Of a DNA stretch of 64,000 nucleotides, positions 52,610 through 61,126 are shown piece by piece. The notes beneath the pieces are model-generated. The model did no database searches, was not told where the DNA came from, and was given only the letters and a program-made list of their open reading frames with translations. Within the stretch, counting starts at the first letter, position 1. Each line of letters opens with the position of its first letter. This DNA is from Planctomycetota bacterium (GTDB taxonomy: Bacteria > Planctomycetota > UBA1135 > GCA-002686595): assembly GCA_002686265.1 (NCBI GenBank), contig NZBA01000020.1, forward strand, positions 1 to 64,000, given 5' to 3'. Made by a program: the position numbers and the translations under genes.

Positions 52610-53893
52610 TCAGGCGTCGGCGAGCAGGGAGCCGAGCTCCTCGATCACGCGCTCGGCCTCGGGGATGCCGAAGGCGAGCGGCGGTTTGATCTTGATCACG
52701 TTGCGCAGGGGGCCGTCGGTGCTGAGGAGAATGCCCCGGCGCTTCATGGTCTCGACGATCCTCGCGGCCTCGCGCGGGGCGGGCTCGAGGGTCGTACGAT
52801 CGCGCACGAGCTCGACCCCGATGAAGAGCCCGAGGCCGCGAACGTCCCCGATCAGAGGCGCGGACTCGGCCAGGGACCGCAGGCGTCCGAGGAGGAGCGA
52901 GCCCACCTCGCCGGCCTTGTGCTGCAGGCCCTCGCCCTCGATCACGTCCAGGACGGCCAATCCCACGGCGCACGAGACCGGGTTCCCCCCGAAGGTGTTG
53001 AAGTACTCCATGCCGTTCGCGAAGGCGGCGGCGACGGCGGGGGTGGTGATCACGGCGGCTAGGGGGTGGCCGTTCCCCATCGGTTTGCCGAGGGTGACGA
53101 TGTCGGGGACCGCCCCCTGGGTCTCGAATCCCCAGAAGTGGCTCCCGACCCGTCCGAAGCCGACCTGCACCTCGTCGGCCACGCACAGGGCGCCGGCTGC
53201 GCGCGCACGCTCGAAGGCGGAGCGGAGGTAGCCTGGAGGGAGCACGATCTGGCCCGCGCAGCCTAGAGCAGACTCGCAGAAGAATGCCGCCAGCCCACCG
53301 TTGGGCTCGGCCTCACGGGCGGCGGCGCTCACGTGCTCGGGATCGCAGGCATCCGCGCCCCCGCCCCCGCTCACACGCGAGCGGAACGGGTCGGGCGTCG
53401 GGACGACGTGCACGTGGCTCGCGCGGCCTCCTCCTCCGGGGCCGAGGAACTTGTAGGGGCTGAGCTCGATCAACGAGCTCGTATTGCCGTGGTACGCGCC
53501 GTCGACCACCGCGACGTCTCGGCGCCCGGTCGCCGTGCGCGCCAGGCGCAGAGCGAGCTCATTGGCCTCGCTCCCCGAGCAGACGAAGAAGCACACGTTC
53601 AGCGGATCGGGGAAGAGGCCGGCGAGGCGCTCCGCGAGGTGCACGGCGTGCTCGTGGAGGTAGCGCGTGTTCGTGTTCAGGACGCCCATCTGCTCGGCGG
53701 CGGCCGTGACCACCGCCGGGTGGCAGTGCCCGACGTGGCAGACATTGTTCACGCAATCCAGATAGGCGTCGCCCCGCGTGTCGTAGAGCCACGCGCCCTT
53801 GCCGCGCACGATCTCGAGCGGCTCGGCGTAGGACAGTCCGAGGGAGGGGGCGAGGTGGCGCGCGCGCAGGGCCGAGAGGTCCCCAGTACTCAT
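52610..53893 (-). CDS. Class III PLP enzyme, aminotransferase/phospho-lyase (AGXT2L-like)
   Basis: A 427-residue fold-type I PLP enzyme. The PLP phosphate site is [15 protein letters not shown], and [19 protein letters not shown] is typical of the AGXT2L/ethanolamine-phosphate phospho-lyase branch. [12 protein letters not shown] holds the PLP-binding Asp. The Schiff-base Lys lies in [19 protein letters not shown], and [20 protein letters not shown] follows. The KPMGNG lysine context is that of the phospho-lyase/AGXT2 group. The start ATG directly follows the stop codon of the kinase gene. With that hydroxylysine-kinase-like partner, the pair may phosphorylate an amino alcohol and then eliminate phosphate. 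Confidence 0.85.
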   Translation of the reverse strand: MSTGDLSALRARHLAPSLGLSYAEPLEIVRGKGAWLYDTRGDAYLDCVNNVCHVGHCHPAVVTAAAEQMGVLNTNTRYLHEHAVHLAERLAGLFPDPLNVCFFVCSGSEANELALRLARTATGRRDVAVVDGAYHGNTSSLIELSPYKFLGPGGGGRASHVHVVPTPDPFRSRVSGGGGADACDPEHVSAAAREAEPNGGLAAFFCESALGCAGQIVLPPGYLRSAFERARAAGALCVADEVQVGFGRVGSHFWGFETQGAVPDIVTLGKPMGNGHPLAAVITTPAVAAAFANGMEYFNTFGGNPVSCAVGLAVLDVIEGEGLQHKAGEVGSLLLGRLRSLAESAPLIGDVRGLGLFIGVELVRDRTTLEPAPREAARIVETMKRRGILLSTDGPLRNVIKIKPPLAFGIPEAERVIEELGSLLADA

Positions 53894-54928
53894 TCAGCGG
53901 CCCCTCTCGTGCAGGGCGTGAGCTTCCAGGAACTCGTCCGCGGCCCGCTCGGCATCGTCGGGCTCCAGGCGATCCAGTGCGCCCCAGGCCTGGGGTTCGC
54001 TGATGCGGATGTACTCGTTGCTCGGGTCGAGGCGTGTCGCGCGGGCCGAGGAGACGACGCTCACGCACAGGCGCGCGACGGCCAGGAGGGGCAGTAGGGC
54101 GACCTCCTCGGCTTCGAGGGCGAAGCGCGGGAGATAGCCGCGCAGGACGTGGCGAGCGGGGGTGAAGACGCTTCCGTCGCCGCCGAGGACGTAGGCCATG
54201 GCGATGGCGAGGTCGCTCACCACGGCAGTCTCCAGCAGGTCGCCGAAGTCGATGATGCCGGTCACGCGCAGGCCGGCGGGGTCGGCCACCAGCAGGTTGT
54301 GGCCGTTGGGGTCGTTGTGGACCACGCCGCGGCGCAGGGCCGCGAGGGCCCCGAGTGCATCGCTCTCGATGCGATCCAGCCACGCCGCGATGCGCCCGCG
54401 CCGGCGGTCGTCGTCGATCGCCTCCAGGTGCGCTCGTATGCGTGAGGCGTTTCGGAGGTCCCAATCGAAGTCGCGCGCCAGGGCGGGGTGATCGAAGTCG
54501 GCCAGCGCCCGGTCCAGCGCTCCGACGAAGCGCCCGAGGTCCTCGAGCAGGGCCGGCGGTTGGGGCAGATCGGCCACTCGTCTGCCCCGGACCCAACTCA
54601 ACAGCCGCGCGAGACCCGTGCTCCCGTCGGGGCCCTCGACCTCCACCAGGGTGCGGCCGTCGCGGGCTGGGACGACCCGCGGCGCCTCGATCCCAGCGTC
54701 GGCCAGGTGGACGAGGCAGGCGTTCTGGGCCTCGACGACCTCCCGCCGCTCGCCCGGGCGCGTGACCTTGAGCACGAAGCGCGCCCCCGCGCCGTCAGTC
54801 AGGGCGAAGTTGCGGTCGTCGTAGCTCTCGAGCTCGACCGCGCGCCCCGCGCAGGCGAAGACGCTCTCCGCCAGGCGCTCGGCGGCGGCGGCGCTGAAGC
54901 GGGCCCGGGGAGAGGCGCTGGACTCCAT
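53894..54928 (-). CDS. APH-family kinase, hydroxylysine kinase-like
   Basis: A 344-residue aminoglycoside-phosphotransferase-fold kinase. It has an N-terminal nucleotide region (YDDRNFALTDGAGARFVLKV with the ATP Lys). The catalytic loop is GVVHNDPNGHNLL (H-x-D-x4-N), and the metal site DFGD lies in GIIDFGDLLETAVVSDLAIAMAYV. This arrangement closely resembles animal hydroxylysine kinase (AGPHD1/HYKK) and bacterial homologues that sit beside class III PLP phospho-lyases, as here (the aminotransferase gene starts right after its stop). The substrate could be 5-hydroxylysine, ethanolamine or another amino alcohol. Confidence 0.82.
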   Translation of the reverse strand: MESSASPRARFSAAAAERLAESVFACAGRAVELESYDDRNFALTDGAGARFVLKVTRPGERREVVEAQNACLVHLADAGIEAPRVVPARDGRTLVEVEGPDGSTGLARLLSWVRGRRVADLPQPPALLEDLGRFVGALDRALADFDHPALARDFDWDLRNASRIRAHLEAIDDDRRRGRIAAWLDRIESDALGALAALRRGVVHNDPNGHNLLVADPAGLRVTGIIDFGDLLETAVVSDLAIAMAYVLGGDGSVFTPARHVLRGYLPRFALEAEEVALLPLLAVARLCVSVVSSARATRLDPSNEYIRISEPQAWGALDRLEPDDAERAADEFLEAHALHERGR

Positions 54929-54967
54929 CGCAGAATCATACGCGCGGGGCGCGGCGGGCCCGGCGGT

Positions 54968-55807
54968 TCATTCGTTCGCGGGCCATGCAACGCGGTGCGT
55001 GGAGCTCTCCATGTCCACGGTCCGGCGCGCGACGACCGTGAAGAGCTCAACGCCGCGACCCTGATGGCGGTGCTCCGCAAGGCTCACCTTCGAGTCCTCG
55101 AAGCCGAGCACCGCCAGCATGCGCTGCACCAGCTCGGGGGACAGGCGCCACCACGTGTCGAAGGGCTCGCAGATCGTGGGGTCGGGGATGAACAGGGCGT
55201 GGGCGGCTCCCGCCGGCCCCGATTCCGGCGCCAGGTCGGTCACGACCACCGTCTCGCGCGTGTGGCGCAGCGCCCGTTGCAGAGCCAGGAAGGGATCGCG
55301 CAGGTGCAGCAGGACCGAGCCGAAGGTCGTCACGTCGACGGGGCCGATCGCCAGGGGGAGCTCGTACACGCTGCTCGTCACGACCTTGGCCTGTGAGGCG
55401 TGGGCGGTGTGGGCCAGCCAGAACCCGTTGTTGATCACGCGGATGCCCCACTGGCGGAACTTCAGCCACTCCTGCCAGTCCCGGCACGGATCCGGCTCGC
55501 CGTCGGCGGTGGTCGTCGGCGCCTTTCTGCGGGCATAGGGGACCGCGTCCCAGTCGTCCTGGCTCGAGAGGTCGTGGGCGATCACCCTCGCGCCGCGGCC
55601 TTCCATGTGAAACGTCAGGTACCCACTCGCCTTGCCGATCTCCAGCACTCGCTTCCCGGCGAGGTCGATGCCGCCGAGGTAGGCATCGACGGAGTCGCGC
55701 AGGTCCCAGGCGCCCTCGACGCTCCCGTAGCCGGGGATGTCCATCCAGTGGTAGAAGAGGCAGTCGGCCAGCTTCTTCACGGTCCGTGGCTGTGAGTAGA
55801 TGGACAT
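54968..55807 (-). CDS. Class I SAM-dependent methyltransferase
   Basis: A 279-residue methyltransferase starting at ATG 55807. SAM motif I is KRVLEIGKASGYLTFHME, a variant with Lys-Ala in place of the common G-x-G. VDVTTFGSVLLHLRDPFLALQRAL is the motif II/III region of Methyltransf_11/23-like enzymes. The first ~50 residues (HWMDIPGYGSVEGAWDLRDSVDAYLGG) resemble methyltransferases associated with sugar or tRNA cmo5-type modification. The stop is 39 bases upstream of the kinase gene start, so the three leftward genes may be one operon. The acceptor is unknown. Confidence 0.78.
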   Translation of the reverse strand: MSIYSQPRTVKKLADCLFYHWMDIPGYGSVEGAWDLRDSVDAYLGGIDLAGKRVLEIGKASGYLTFHMEGRGARVIAHDLSSQDDWDAVPYARRKAPTTTADGEPDPCRDWQEWLKFRQWGIRVINNGFWLAHTAHASQAKVVTSSVYELPLAIGPVDVTTFGSVLLHLRDPFLALQRALRHTRETVVVTDLAPESGPAGAAHALFIPDPTICEPFDTWWRLSPELVQRMLAVLGFEDSKVSLAEHRHQGRGVELFTVVARRTVDMESSTHRVAWPANE

Positions 55808-55907
55808 GGGGGGTGGCGGGCTGCTGCGCGCGCGGGGCCGGATCGTAGCAGGCCCGTTCCCGTGCCGCGTGTTCCTGGCCGAGGTCGATACGTTATCCTG
55901 GTCGCCC

Positions 55908-57659
55908 ATGTCCGACGCAGAGGTTCCCGACGGCGGCGCTCTGCTGGCGCGTGTGCTCGCGGCTCACGGGGTGCGCACCCTGTTCACGCTTTGCGGCGGG
56001 CACACGGCTCCGGTGCTCATTGGTGCGCGAAGCGAGGGCTTGCGGGTCGTCGATGTGCGCCACGAGGCCAGCGCAGTCTTCGCCGCCGACGCCCTCGCCC
56101 GCCTCGACGGGACGCCGGGGGTGGCGGTCGTCACCGCCGGGCCGGGGGTCACCAACACCGTGACGGCGGTCAAGAACGCCCAGCAGGCCCAGTCGCCGGT
56201 GGTCGTGATCGGCGGCGCCGCGCCGACCGTTCTCCAGGGACTCGGGGCATTGCAGGACATCGATCAGCGCGCCCTGATGGCCCCGCACGTCAAGGCCGTC
56301 CTACGCGTCACGCGGCGGCGCGATCTGGCGCGCCTGACAGACGAGGCGATGCGCCGCGCCGCCGCGCCGATCCCCGGGCCGGTGTTCCTCGAGTGCCCGC
56401 TCGACGTCCTCTACCCCGAAGCCCTGGTCCGCGAGCTGTACCTGAAGGGGTCGGAGAAGCGCACGAGTCTGCGCGGGCGGCTGGAGACGGCCTGGCTGCG
56501 CCGCCACCTCGCACGACTGTTCGCCGCGGGGCCAGGAGCACCCCCGTCGCCGACGATTAGTGTGCCCGCCGCGATCGCCGCGCGCCATGCGAGCAAGGCG
56601 GCCACGCTGCTCGCTCGCTCCGAGCGCCCGCTCCTGCTCCTGGGGAGCCAGGTGCTGCAGCGGCCCGCGGAGGCGGGGACCCTCGCGGCTGCGCTCGAGA
56701 CACTCGGCGTTCCGGTCTTCCTCTCGGGCCTCGCGCGCGGTCTGCTTGGCGCCCGCCATCCGCTCCAGGTGCGCCACGGCCGTCGACTCGCCTTGCGCGA
56801 GGCGGACCTCGTCGTCTTGGCGGGTTCCCCGACGGACTTTCGGCTGGACTACGGCCGCGTCATCCCGCGTCGCTGTGAGCTGATCAAGGTCAACCTGGAT
56901 CGCGGTGAGCTACGCCGCAACCGACGCGGCACCCTGGGGGTGCACGCCGATCCGGCGCGCTTCCTCATCACCCTGGGGGAGCGTGGCGCGCCCGCGAGCA
57001 CTACGGATCGTGTGGGCTGGCAGGCCTCTCTCGCCGCGCGGGACAGCGAGCGGGACGCGGAGATCGACGCCTCCGCCGATTCGGGCGCGGGCGAGGCCGG
57101 CGTTCACCCCGTGCGCCTCTTCCAGGCCATCGGCGAGGTGATGGACGAGGATGCGACCTTGATCGGCGACGGCGGGGACTTCGTCGCCACCGCCGCTTAC
57201 GTCTTGCGCCCGGGCGCTCCCTTGCGCTGGCTCGACCCGGGCGTGTTCGGGACCCTCGGCATCGGCGGCGGCTTCGCGGTCGCGGCGGCCGCCCACCGCC
57301 GCTCGCAGGTCTGGCTCCTGTGGGGCGACGGCTCATGCGGTTTCAGTTTGGCGGAGTTCGACACGATGGCGCGCCACGGGATGGGGATCATCGCCGTCGT
57401 CGGCAACGACGCCTCCTGGGCTCAGATTGCCCGTGATCAAGTGCGCCTGCTGGGCGACGACGTGGGGACGGGCCTCGCGAGGACGGACTACCATCGGGTA
57501 GCCGAGGGATTCGGCGGTCGCGGTCTGATCGTGCGCGAGCCCGACGAGCTGCCCGCCGCCCTCGCTGAGGCGGTGGAGACCGCTGCGGCCGGTGTGCCCG
57601 TGCTCGTCAACGTCCACCTACGTTCCTCTCGCTTCCGCGAGGGATCCCTCTCGATGTAG
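55908..57659 (+). CDS. Thiamine-diphosphate-dependent enzyme, HACL2/acetolactate-synthase-like
   Basis: A 583-residue TPP enzyme starting at ATG 55908. The N-terminal PYR domain contains [14 protein letters not shown] and the catalytic Glu in [16 protein letters not shown]. The central domain (about 215-370) follows. The PP domain has [20 protein letters not shown] ... [11 protein letters not shown], the GDG-x(24-27)-N Mg/TPP motif. [16 protein letters not shown] resembles ILVBL/HACL2 proteins, which cleave 2-hydroxyacyl-CoA, more than it resembles biosynthetic IlvB. No regulatory small subunit is adjacent. It is divergent from the methyltransferase gene, 100 bases apart. Confidence 0.83.
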   Translation: MSDAEVPDGGALLARVLAAHGVRTLFTLCGGHTAPVLIGARSEGLRVVDVRHEASAVFAADALARLDGTPGVAVVTAGPGVTNTVTAVKNAQQAQSPVVVIGGAAPTVLQGLGALQDIDQRALMAPHVKAVLRVTRRRDLARLTDEAMRRAAAPIPGPVFLECPLDVLYPEALVRELYLKGSEKRTSLRGRLETAWLRRHLARLFAAGPGAPPSPTISVPAAIAARHASKAATLLARSERPLLLLGSQVLQRPAEAGTLAAALETLGVPVFLSGLARGLLGARHPLQVRHGRRLALREADLVVLAGSPTDFRLDYGRVIPRRCELIKVNLDRGELRRNRRGTLGVHADPARFLITLGERGAPASTTDRVGWQASLAARDSERDAEIDASADSGAGEAGVHPVRLFQAIGEVMDEDATLIGDGGDFVATAAYVLRPGAPLRWLDPGVFGTLGIGGGFAVAAAAHRRSQVWLLWGDGSCGFSLAEFDTMARHGMGIIAVVGNDASWAQIARDQVRLLGDDVGTGLARTDYHRVAEGFGGRGLIVREPDELPAALAEAVETAAAGVPVLVNVHLRSSRFREGSLSM

Positions 57660-57812
57660 GTCGCCCCGAATCAACCCCGGGGGGGCTGTTTCTGGGTTCC
57701 AGGGGGTGAGAATCCGTCCAAGTGGGGGTATTGCAGAGCTAGCGAGGGGATTACCCTCTGGGTACGAGCGCCGCGACCGCCTCGACCCGAGCTCCCCTTC
57801 AGGAGTGAACCC

Positions 57813-59474
57813 ATGATGACCGCCCCGTCTCTCCGTCTTCCGTCCCTTGTGGCCGGCGTATCCCTCGCGCTGGCGGTCGCGGCCCCCGCCCAAGAGCAAT
57901 CCTGGGGCCGGCGGTCCGCCGAACACCTCCTCGCCCGCGCCGGGTTCGCCCCGACCACCGTCGAGATCGAAACCGCGGCATCGGAGGGCCCGAGCGCGGT
58001 CGTCGATCGCCTCTTGAAGGAGCGGCGGGCTTGGAAGAAGGTCCCGCCGCTGCTCGTCAAGTACAGCGAGTTCGGCCTCGACCCCCGCCAGCGCCCGCTA
58101 GACGAGAAGCTCCCCGAGGGCAAGGCGCTCGAGGAGTTGATCGCCCGCCGCCGCTTCCTGCGCGACCAGGACCGCAGCCAGTTCCTCGACTACTTCGATC
58201 GCTGGGTGAGGTCGATGATCCGCGGCGACGCGCCCCTGCGCGATCGCATGACCCTCTTCTGGCACGGGTTCTTCACGACCTCGTTCCAGGTCGTACGCCG
58301 CAAGTACGAGATGATCAACCAGCATGAGATGCTGCGCGAGCACGCTCTCGGCAGCTTCGCGGATCTGCTGCGCGGGATCGCCCACGACCCGGCCATGTTG
58401 ATCTACCTGGACAACAACACCAACGTAGAGGGCCACCCCAACGAGAACTTTGCTCGCGAGCTGATGGAGCTGTACAGCCTCGGCGAAGGCAACTACACCG
58501 AGGTCGACGTGCGCGAGGCGGCGCGCGCCCTGACCGGCGCCTGGGCCGGAGCGTTCGGCGAGTACGAGTTCCATCCCGAGGTCCATGACTCCGGGGAGAA
58601 GACGATCTTGGGCAAGACCGGCAACTTCGGGCCCGAAGAGCTGCTCGACATCCTCCTCGAGCAGCCGGCCTGTGCCCGGTGGGTCGCCACCAAGCTGTTG
58701 CGCTACTTCGAAGGCGTCGAGCCCTCCGCCGAGCGGGTGGAGGAGTACGCCTCCGCGCTGCGCGAGGCGGACTACGAGATCATGCCTGTTCTGGAGAAGT
58801 TGTTCAGCGATCCGCTCTTCTACAGCGAGGAGACACTCGGCGCGCGCATCCAGGGACCGATCGAGTTCATGGTCGGTATCTGCCGCAAGCTGGACCTCGA
58901 TCCGCCGGACTACTACCTGTTCAGAGCGACGGCGGAGCTCGGGCAGTGCTTCTACGACCCGCCGACGGTCAAGGGTTGGGACGGTGGCTCGGCGTGGATC
59001 ACTAACTCCTCGCTCATGATGCGCGGGAACTGCGTCGGTGTCCTGCTCGATGTCTTCCGGTCCGAGTACGTCACCGCCGAGGTCCGCTCCGCCTCCGCCG
59101 ACGCGGGCGATGGAATGGTCGGCACGGCGGTGATGAGCCCCCAGACCAAGGCCGAGGCCATGGCACAGGCGGTCGCTCGAATGGTGAGCCTGAAGGATGA
59201 CCGCGGCTGGGAGCCGAACCTCAACCTGACGCGCCTCGTAGTGCGTTCGGGAGCGCGCAGCGATGAGGAGATCGCCGCCTTCCTGGCCGAGGACTGGCTC
59301 GCGGTCGAACCGTCCGAGCGCGTCGTATCGATCATGGGCGAGTTCATCGCGCGCGAGCGCGCCGCCTACGGGCTCGGCGCTGGCCCGCTACTCATGAGCG
59401 GGCCGAACGTGGAGTTGCTCCTGCGCCGGCTGGCGCACCTCCTTTTCAGCCTCCCAGAGGCACAACTGGGTTGA
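57813..59474 (+). CDS. DUF1800 family secreted protein
   Basis: A 553-residue protein with signal peptide (RLPSLVAGVSLALAVAAPAQ). The start ATG at 57813 has AGGAG seven bases upstream. DUF1800 landmarks are RRSAEHLLARAGFAPT, RMTLFWHGFFTTSFQ, ALGSFADLLRGIAHDPAMLIYLDNNTN, HPNENFARELMELYSLG, ALTGAW, FGPEELLDILLEQPACARWVATKL, VKGWDGGSAWI. The function is unknown. These proteins are almost always followed by a DUF1501 protein, as here (TTGA at 59471-59474), and are abundant in planctomycetes. Confidence 0.9.
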   Translation: MMTAPSLRLPSLVAGVSLALAVAAPAQEQSWGRRSAEHLLARAGFAPTTVEIETAASEGPSAVVDRLLKERRAWKKVPPLLVKYSEFGLDPRQRPLDEKLPEGKALEELIARRRFLRDQDRSQFLDYFDRWVRSMIRGDAPLRDRMTLFWHGFFTTSFQVVRRKYEMINQHEMLREHALGSFADLLRGIAHDPAMLIYLDNNTNVEGHPNENFARELMELYSLGEGNYTEVDVREAARALTGAWAGAFGEYEFHPEVHDSGEKTILGKTGNFGPEELLDILLEQPACARWVATKLLRYFEGVEPSAERVEEYASALREADYEIMPVLEKLFSDPLFYSEETLGARIQGPIEFMVGICRKLDLDPPDYYLFRATAELGQCFYDPPTVKGWDGGSAWITNSSLMMRGNCVGVLLDVFRSEYVTAEVRSASADAGDGMVGTAVMSPQTKAEAMAQAVARMVSLKDDRGWEPNLNLTRLVVRSGARSDEEIAAFLAEDWLAVEPSERVVSIMGEFIARERAAYGLGAGPLLMSGPNVELLLRRLAHLLFSLPEAQLG

Positions 59475-59488
59475 CCGAGGACAGTGTC

Positions 59489-60748
59489 ATGAAGACCAAA
59501 CAGATGATCGACCGCCGCGGTGTCCTGCAGAGCGGCCTGGCCTTGATGGGCGGTGCGGCGATGCTGCCCGTGGCCTGTGCGACCGGCGCCGGAGCCCGTA
59601 CCAGGGAGGGTTCTTCGCTCGCAGGAGCAAAGCGCCTGGTGCTCGTGGAGTTGTTCGGGGGCAACGACGGCTTGGAGACCGTCATTCCCTACGAAGAGGA
59701 CATCTACCACAACAATCGCCCGACGACGCGGATCCCCAAGAAGGAGGTTCTGCCCATCGACGACTATCGCGGCTTCCACCCGGCCATGCCCAACCTGCGC
59801 AGGGCGTGGGACGAGGGCCGCATGGCCATCGTCGAGGGTTGCGGCTACCCCGTTCCGGTCCTCTCGCACTTCAAGTCGTTCGAGATCTGGCACCCCTGCC
59901 GCGAGATCGGCCGGGCGAGCGGGGACGGCTGGGTCGGGCGTCTGCGGGCGGAGGCCTGGGGCGATGACGATCGCACGGAGACCGTCGTGCACATCGGCTC
60001 GCACCTGCCCTACTCCCTGCACTCCTCGGACCACGCGATGCTGGCGTTCGAGGCCCCCGAGAGCTACCTGTTCATCGGCAATGAGCGCGACGAGAGCGCC
60101 TACGCCGAGGCCGGCAAGCCCGGCATGGACCGGGAGACGAGCGGTGGCGCGGGCCGGGTCCTCGAGCGCCTGCGCCGCAAGCTGCGCGACGCCCAGGAGA
60201 CCTCACCGCGCGTGATCGAAGCAGCCCGCCGCTACGAGCCGCGCGTGGAGTATCCGCGCGACGAGCTCGGGCGGTCCATGCGCGTCGTGGCGGCCATGAT
60301 CGAGGCCGGCTTCGACACGAGCGTGTTCTCCGTCGCCCTGGGCAACTTCGACACACACGGCCCGGCGCAGAAGGTCAAGCACCGTGAGCTCCTCGCGAGC
60401 TGGGATGGTGCGGTGAGCGCCTTTCTGGCGGACATCGCCGGCACCCAGACAGAGGAGGACACGATCGTCTTGGCCTACTCGGAGTTCGGTCGTCGTCTGG
60501 CGGAGAACGCTTCCAACGGGACCGATCACGGGGCCGCCGGGCCGATGTTCCTGTTCGGCAAGCCCGTCGAGGGAGGCCTGTACGGTGCGCATCCCTCGCT
60601 CACGGATCTCGACTCCGACGGCAACCTCAAGCACAACACGGACTTCCGCAGCGTGATCGGTACGGTGGTGCAGGATTGGTTCGGCGTCGAGCAGGCGGCC
60701 GTCCTCCCGCGCGAGTTCCCGACCCTGCCGTTATTGCGCAAGGCCTGA
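59489..60748 (+). CDS. DUF1501 family protein with Tat-like leader
   Basis: A 419-residue protein. ATG 59489 has GAGGA seven bases upstream. It is favoured over the upstream TTG (59471) that overlaps the DUF1800 stop codon. A Tat-type leader MIDRRGVLQSGLALMGGAAMLPVACA starts the protein. DUF1501 segments: KRLVLVELFGGNDGLETVIPYEED, GFHPAMPNLRRAWDEGRMAIVEGCGYP, FSVALGNFDTHGPA, VLAYSEFGRRLAENASNGTDHGAAGPMFLFG. The fold is alkaline-phosphatase-like; no activity is established. The partner gene is DUF1800. A decayed homologue of a different DUF1501 branch lies at 6473-7320. Confidence 0.9.
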   Translation: MKTKQMIDRRGVLQSGLALMGGAAMLPVACATGAGARTREGSSLAGAKRLVLVELFGGNDGLETVIPYEEDIYHNNRPTTRIPKKEVLPIDDYRGFHPAMPNLRRAWDEGRMAIVEGCGYPVPVLSHFKSFEIWHPCREIGRASGDGWVGRLRAEAWGDDDRTETVVHIGSHLPYSLHSSDHAMLAFEAPESYLFIGNERDESAYAEAGKPGMDRETSGGAGRVLERLRRKLRDAQETSPRVIEAARRYEPRVEYPRDELGRSMRVVAAMIEAGFDTSVFSVALGNFDTHGPAQKVKHRELLASWDGAVSAFLADIAGTQTEEDTIVLAYSEFGRRLAENASNGTDHGAAGPMFLFGKPVEGGLYGAHPSLTDLDSDGNLKHNTDFRSVIGTVVQDWFGVEQAAVLPREFPTLPLLRKA

Positions 60749-60757
60749 GCGGTTCGG

Positions 60758-61126
60758 TCACCCGACAGGATCGCGCAGGCTCCCGTCGGTGTTGACCGCC
60801 AGCCAGTGCATGTTGATCCCGCCCCGCGGGCAGGCCTCGGCGCAAGCTCCGCTGCCGGTGCAGCCCTGGGGCCGGACCAAGGTCGCGAAGGACCAGATCA
60901 GCTCGATGCAGTCCTTGCTGCAATCTTGGTCACAGGCCTCGATGCAGCGCCCGCACCCAGTGCAGTCGTCGTGATCGATCAGCGGTAGGAGCTTCCACGG
61001 TCCCGTGTGGGGCGTGGGCGCTGGGGCGGGCCGCAGGCCTGGGAGGAGGCCCAGCCAGCCCCAGCGCCGCCGGGCGGTGCTCTCAGACTTGTCCAAGCCC
61101 GGACTCGCTTCCCCCCAGATCGTCAC
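60758..61126 (-). CDS. Ferredoxin-like protein with one incomplete iron-sulfur site
   Basis: A 122-residue protein starting at GTG 61126. It overlaps the 3' end of the nitric oxide reductase gene by 44 bases. The first cluster motif is complete (CTGCGRCIEAC, CxxCxxCxxxC). The second reads CTGSGACAEACP, with Ser where the second cysteine should be. Extra cysteines occur between them (CDQDCSKDC). It may carry one [4Fe-4S] and one [3Fe-4S] or altered cluster. Its coupling to a quinol-type NO reductase suggests an electron-transfer or maturation role. A non-overlapping later start is not evident. Confidence 0.75.
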   Translation of the reverse strand: MTIWGEASPGLDKSESTARRRWGWLGLLPGLRPAPAPTPHTGPWKLLPLIDHDDCTGCGRCIEACDQDCSKDCIELIWSFATLVRPQGCTGSGACAEACPRGGINMHWLAVNTDGSLRDPVG

